Notes under the pieces: model-generated
Seen by the model: only the letters and a program-made list of their open reading frames with translations
Told to the model about the DNA's origin: nothing
Database searches by the model: none
Shown: one piece after another, positions 23,006 to 25,514 of the stretch
How the letters are laid out: the number at the start of each line of letters is the position of its first letter
Position numbering within the stretch: the first letter of the stretch is position 1
DNA from: DATJXG01 sp035500455
Lineage (GTDB): Bacteria > Acidobacteriota > Terriglobia > Terriglobales > Acidobacteriaceae
Direction: 5' to 3'
Assembly: GCA_035500455.1 (NCBI GenBank)
Contig: DATJXG010000160.1
Span: 1-25,514 of the forward strand
DNA length: 25,514 nucleotides
Made by a program: the position numbers and the translations under genes

Positions 23006-24796
23006 TCAATCGCCCGAGACCGCCGGAATCGCCGCCCCCTGCACCCGCGTCCGCTTCCAGAAATGAGTGTCCTTCTGGATGCGGTCATTTACATGCAGGA
23101 TGAACTGCGCCGCCGTGCCCGCCACGCCTTCGCGATGCGGCACGTGGTAGAACGGCCGCTTCAGTTCCGGGTGCTCATCCACGTACTCGCGAATTTCCTG
23201 CAGGCTGCGGCCGGTGGATTTCAGGCATTGCTCGAATTCCGTCTTGGCCTTTACTTTGGCTTCCCCAAGCGCCATCTGGACGCGGCTATGGGCGTTGACT
23301 TCGCCCTCGCCGGAAGTCTCGATGGGAAGAAAGATCATGTCTTTGAACTTATTGATCACTGCCGATTGCACTCCATCCGACTGCGACGACGGCATGCAGC
23401 CGAACGGCTTCAGCGCCAGCACCATGTGGCAGCGCTTGTGCACCGTGTAGTACACGTTCTTGCCGACTTCCAGGTGGCCCTCGCCGCCGCGCGCGAACTG
23501 GTTGTAGAAGGGATGCGCCAGTTCCGCCAGTTCAGTCTGCGGCACCAGTTCGTGGGTGATGCCGCCGAGATGGCGGATGGTGCGATGGTAGAAGAAGTTC
23601 CACATGCGCTCGCCGGCGCCGATGCCCCACAGCTTTTTGTGCAGGCCGATGTAGTTGGCGAACTGCTTCTTGAACTCATACCACTCAGGCGTGCGGTGCG
23701 GGCGGTTCACCGGCCACTTGGCCCTGGCATGCGCCTTGGCCTGGTACATCAGGTATGCCACCCAGGTTGCGATCGGCTCGACCAGCACCTGCGCGCCTTC
23801 GCGCTCCAGGAACTCGAACATGTGGAAGTTGCCGTCGCCTTCGGTAATCTGCGCCCAGAACTCGCCGGTGATCTTCACCAGCGGCTTCACCCGGGTGCGG
23901 TCCACTTCGATGGAATCCATCTTTTCCCGCGCGGAATCGAGGGCATGCAGATAATCCTTGCCCCACATGTGCTCGTGCCACTTGCCGAACACGTTGAAGG
24001 TGTTGCGCAGGACTTTGTTGCTCTTAAACTTGGGCTTGGCCCAGTTTGGCGCGCGCTCTTCGATCTCGAACGATCTGCGATTTTTCAGGTCTTCGCACAA
24101 TCCATCGACTGCTTCGCGGAAGACGCGATCAGTTTCTCCCTGGTTCGCCTCATACGGGCGCACCTGGTAGATCAGGTCGTTGATGACGTCGCCCAGGTGC
24201 ATCGCATTCAGCATGCCGAAGCCGAAATCAATGGTGAACTTCAGCCCAGGTTCGCCCGATGCCGCCTTGATGCCGTCGCTGTCTTTGAACAGCAGCACGC
24301 GGAAGCCGTCGAAGCCGGCATTCTTCAGCGCGAAGCGGTATTCGGCCTCGTACATGCCAAAGCGGCAGGGGCCGCAGGAACCGGCGGTAAAGAAGACGTA
24401 GTTGTCCAGAATCTGCTGGCGGGGAACGCCTTCCTTCTCCAGGAACTGGAGATACTGCACCAGATTGCCGACCGTGAAATAGGTAGGATTGCACTGGCCG
24501 TTATTTCCAAACTCTTTGCCGGTCTGGAAGCCGGCCACATTCGGCACCGGAAGCTTCTCGCAGCGATAGCCGCAACCCTGGAAAACAGCGCGAATTAGAT
24601 CCTCATGCTTCCAGGTGAAGCCGCCGAACAGAATGGTTACGCGGTCGCGCTCCTCGGCGGTAAAAGCCCGCTCCACGGGACGATGGAAGTGGGCCGGCGA
24701 GTCGAGCCCTGCGATTTTGCGCAGGCGCATGCGTTCGGCTTCTAAGCGCTGCTTGATTTCCGAGTCATTTTCAATGTGGACGAAATTCGTCGCCAT
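23006..24796 (-). CDS. 2-hydroxyglutaryl-CoA dehydratase D-component-like protein
   Basis: The 596-residue product resembles the D-component-like (HgdB/DUF2229-related) family, which holds [4Fe-4S] clusters and receives electrons from an activase. Candidate ligands are Cys75 and Cys79 (QGCGYRCE), Cys102 (NGQCNPTYF), Cys141 and Cys144 (GSCGPCRFGMYE), Cys456 (KRCHMVLAL) and Cys467 (FGCMPSSQSDG). The segments 'FGGFTWKHEDLIRAVFQGCGY' and 'CGPCRFGMYEAEYR' are typical of proteins that accompany tandem activases. There is no signal peptide. The ATG at 24796 has a strong ribosome-binding site (GGAGG, five bases upstream). It is the first gene of a two-gene unit with the 1204-residue activase fusion, separated by 116 nt that hold an inverted repeat. 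In some other bacteria the equivalent parts lie in one long polypeptide. The reaction catalysed is unknown. Confidence 0.85.
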   Translation of the reverse strand: MATNFVHIENDSEIKQRLEAERMRLRKIAGLDSPAHFHRPVERAFTAEERDRVTILFGGFTWKHEDLIRAVFQGCGYRCEKLPVPNVAGFQTGKEFGNNGQCNPTYFTVGNLVQYLQFLEKEGVPRQQILDNYVFFTAGSCGPCRFGMYEAEYRFALKNAGFDGFRVLLFKDSDGIKAASGEPGLKFTIDFGFGMLNAMHLGDVINDLIYQVRPYEANQGETDRVFREAVDGLCEDLKNRRSFEIEERAPNWAKPKFKSNKVLRNTFNVFGKWHEHMWGKDYLHALDSAREKMDSIEVDRTRVKPLVKITGEFWAQITEGDGNFHMFEFLEREGAQVLVEPIATWVAYLMYQAKAHARAKWPVNRPHRTPEWYEFKKQFANYIGLHKKLWGIGAGERMWNFFYHRTIRHLGGITHELVPQTELAELAHPFYNQFARGGEGHLEVGKNVYYTVHKRCHMVLALKPFGCMPSSQSDGVQSAVINKFKDMIFLPIETSGEGEVNAHSRVQMALGEAKVKAKTEFEQCLKSTGRSLQEIREYVDEHPELKRPFYHVPHREGVAGTAAQFILHVNDRIQKDTHFWKRTRVQGAAIPAVSGD

Positions 24797-25427
24797 AAAG
24801 TCCTCCGGCGGTGGGCTGAATTGGGTGCAGTGTTTTTGTGCAGTTAGTTGGATTGGCTGGGAGACGAGTGAGGCTTACAGCGGGCAGGACGCAGGCCACA
24901 CCTGGGCGAGAACTCACCCCACTCACTTCGGGCCTGGTGCAGTACAACATCCGAACTCCAAAATCGTGGCTAGGGGTTCGAAGTCTTGCGCCTGCAAACT
25001 TCCGCAGGGGGAATTCCGCAGGCAACGTATCGGATACCTAAATCTCTAACAGATGCAGTAGGCGCTACGCAACTGGTATTTCACTGTATTCGAATTTTGA
25101 GTGGCCCTAAATGCTGAAGGCTCAAACAGATGGGAACCAAGGTTAAAAACTGCTCGAAAAGAAAACAATATGGGATCCGGCGATCAGTAATGTTCCCTCC
25201 GTGAACTCGGCGTGTGTTTCTCTGCGAACTCGGCGATTTAAGATTTTTCTTTCTACCTAAACCCAAATCTTAAAGCGCCCGAGGCCGCGAAGAACATCCG
25301 CCGAGGTCGCGGAGATACAGTATCGGTTGCAACAGGGGGTGCGTCGTATCGGCCAAGGTTGCGACGCCCATGCGACCCACGCTAAAACCAGCAAAAGGTG
25401 TTACAACCAGAAGCGAGGCAATAAAGG
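24797..25427. other. Gene-free divergent intergenic region
   Basis: This 631-nt stretch separates the minus-strand dehydratase-like gene from the plus-strand gene at the right edge, so it should hold both promoters. The part nearest the minus-strand gene contains only its ribosome-binding site as a clear signal. Between about 25040 and 25190 the sequence is noticeably AT-richer than the rest of the window. The inverted repeat at 25197-25314 is the only strong structure. No ORF here has a ribosome-binding site or a recognisable protein, and I could not place a promoter with confidence. Confidence 0.6.
25197..25314. repeat. Long inverted repeat of the CTCGGCG/CGCGGAG type
   Basis: Two 50-nt arms (25197-25246 and 25265-25314) are imperfect inverted copies. 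The inner ends pair perfectly as TTTAAGATTT with AAATCTTAAA. The outer ends pair as CTCCGTGAACTCGGCG with CGCCGAGGTCGCGGAG. The loop is 18 nt. Size, termini and lack of a coding sequence resemble a MITE-like or REP-like element. It shares its GCGGAG units with the repeats at 5405, 13160 and 22930. It lies 113 nt upstream of the right-edge gene. Confidence 0.6.
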
Positions 25428-25514
25428 ATGGCGGAAGCGAAAGACGACCCCAAACCTGATTTCAGAAACGGAATTCCTCTGCAGAACCTTGCGGACGGCG
25501 GAATGATTTCGGGC
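25428..25514 (+). CDS. N-terminus of a possible Rieske/FAD-dependent oxidoreductase (cut by window edge)
   Basis: Twenty-nine codons are visible from the ATG at 25428, with AAGG touching the start and GAGG nine bases upstream. The peptide 'KPDFRNGIPLQNLADGGMISG' resembles the first strand of Rieske [2Fe-2S] domains found at the N-terminus of apoptosis-inducing-factor-like FAD oxidoreductases. No cluster ligand is visible yet, so the assignment rests on a short resemblance and memory of the family. The frame is open to the window edge. Confidence 0.45.
   Translation, partial: MAEAKDDPKPDFRNGIPLQNLADGGMISG

Noticed and set aside
23063..24598. 511-codon plus-strand open frame opposite the dehydratase-like gene
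   Set aside because: Antisense shadow; the minus strand has a strong ribosome-binding site and family cysteine motifs.
24960..25010. tRNA-like GGTTCGAAG stretch
   Set aside because: The T-loop-like string has no matching acceptor stem, anticodon arm or D arm around it.
1..25514. CRISPR array, toxin-antitoxin or phage-defence genes
   Set aside because: No regularly spaced direct repeats and no protein with such motifs; the repeats present are inverted and isolated.

Overview
The window is GC-rich and reads as a chromosomal stretch of a soil-type Acidobacteriota (Terriglobia/Koribacter-like). I infer this from an Oar-like TonB-dependent receptor with a carboxypeptidase-regulatory N-terminus, a secreted penicillin-acylase homologue, a conserved small protein of acidobacterial type, and dispersed intergenic repeats of the GCGGAG and 'CHPERSEGS' types. 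Taxonomy is inference; there is no rRNA or other marker here. No tRNA, rRNA or CRISPR array was seen.

Region 1 (1-5264, minus strand) is a respiratory complex I operon read right to left: nuoA, nuoC, nuoD, nuoE, nuoF, a four-helix-bundle (23S rRNA intervening-sequence type) gene, and the start of nuoG. nuoB is absent between nuoA and nuoC. nuoA/nuoC and nuoC/nuoD overlap by one base. The D/E, E/F and F/G junctions, in contrast, each carry an AT-rich inverted-repeat insertion. The F/G insertion (697-1143) has matching terminal inverted repeats and encloses the four-helix-bundle gene. The D/E insertion (3014-3125) has the same termini but no gene. I regard this pair as the most novel feature of the window.

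Region 2 (5265-6437) holds a conserved hypothetical protein on the plus strand and a small cysteine/histidine protein on the minus strand.

Region 3 (6438-19182) looks like a scavenging locus under a LacI-type regulator. A minus-strand pair encodes an ADP-ribosylglycohydrolase-family lipoprotein and a penicillin-acylase-family Ntn hydrolase. The plus strand carries a secreted glycosidase-like/FGE-domain fusion, the LacI regulator, a large outer-membrane TonB-dependent receptor and a ribokinase. Palindromic GAAACGTTTC operators lie at the receptor promoter, and degenerate copies lie in the divergent region at 10.7 kb. A plausible job is capture of a ribose-containing glycoside or nucleotide derivative outside the cell, uptake through the receptor and phosphorylation of ribose inside. 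This is inference from gene content. An intrinsic terminator separates receptor and ribokinase.

Region 4 (19275-24796, minus strand) is a two-gene unit: a 2-hydroxyacyl-CoA dehydratase D-component-like protein followed by a 1204-residue protein with two tandem ATP-dependent activase domains and a C-terminal dehydratase-like domain. Its role is unknown to me.

Region 5 (24797-25514) is a gene-free stretch with a 50-nt-armed inverted repeat, then the first 29 codons of a plus-strand gene that may encode a Rieske/FAD oxidoreductase.
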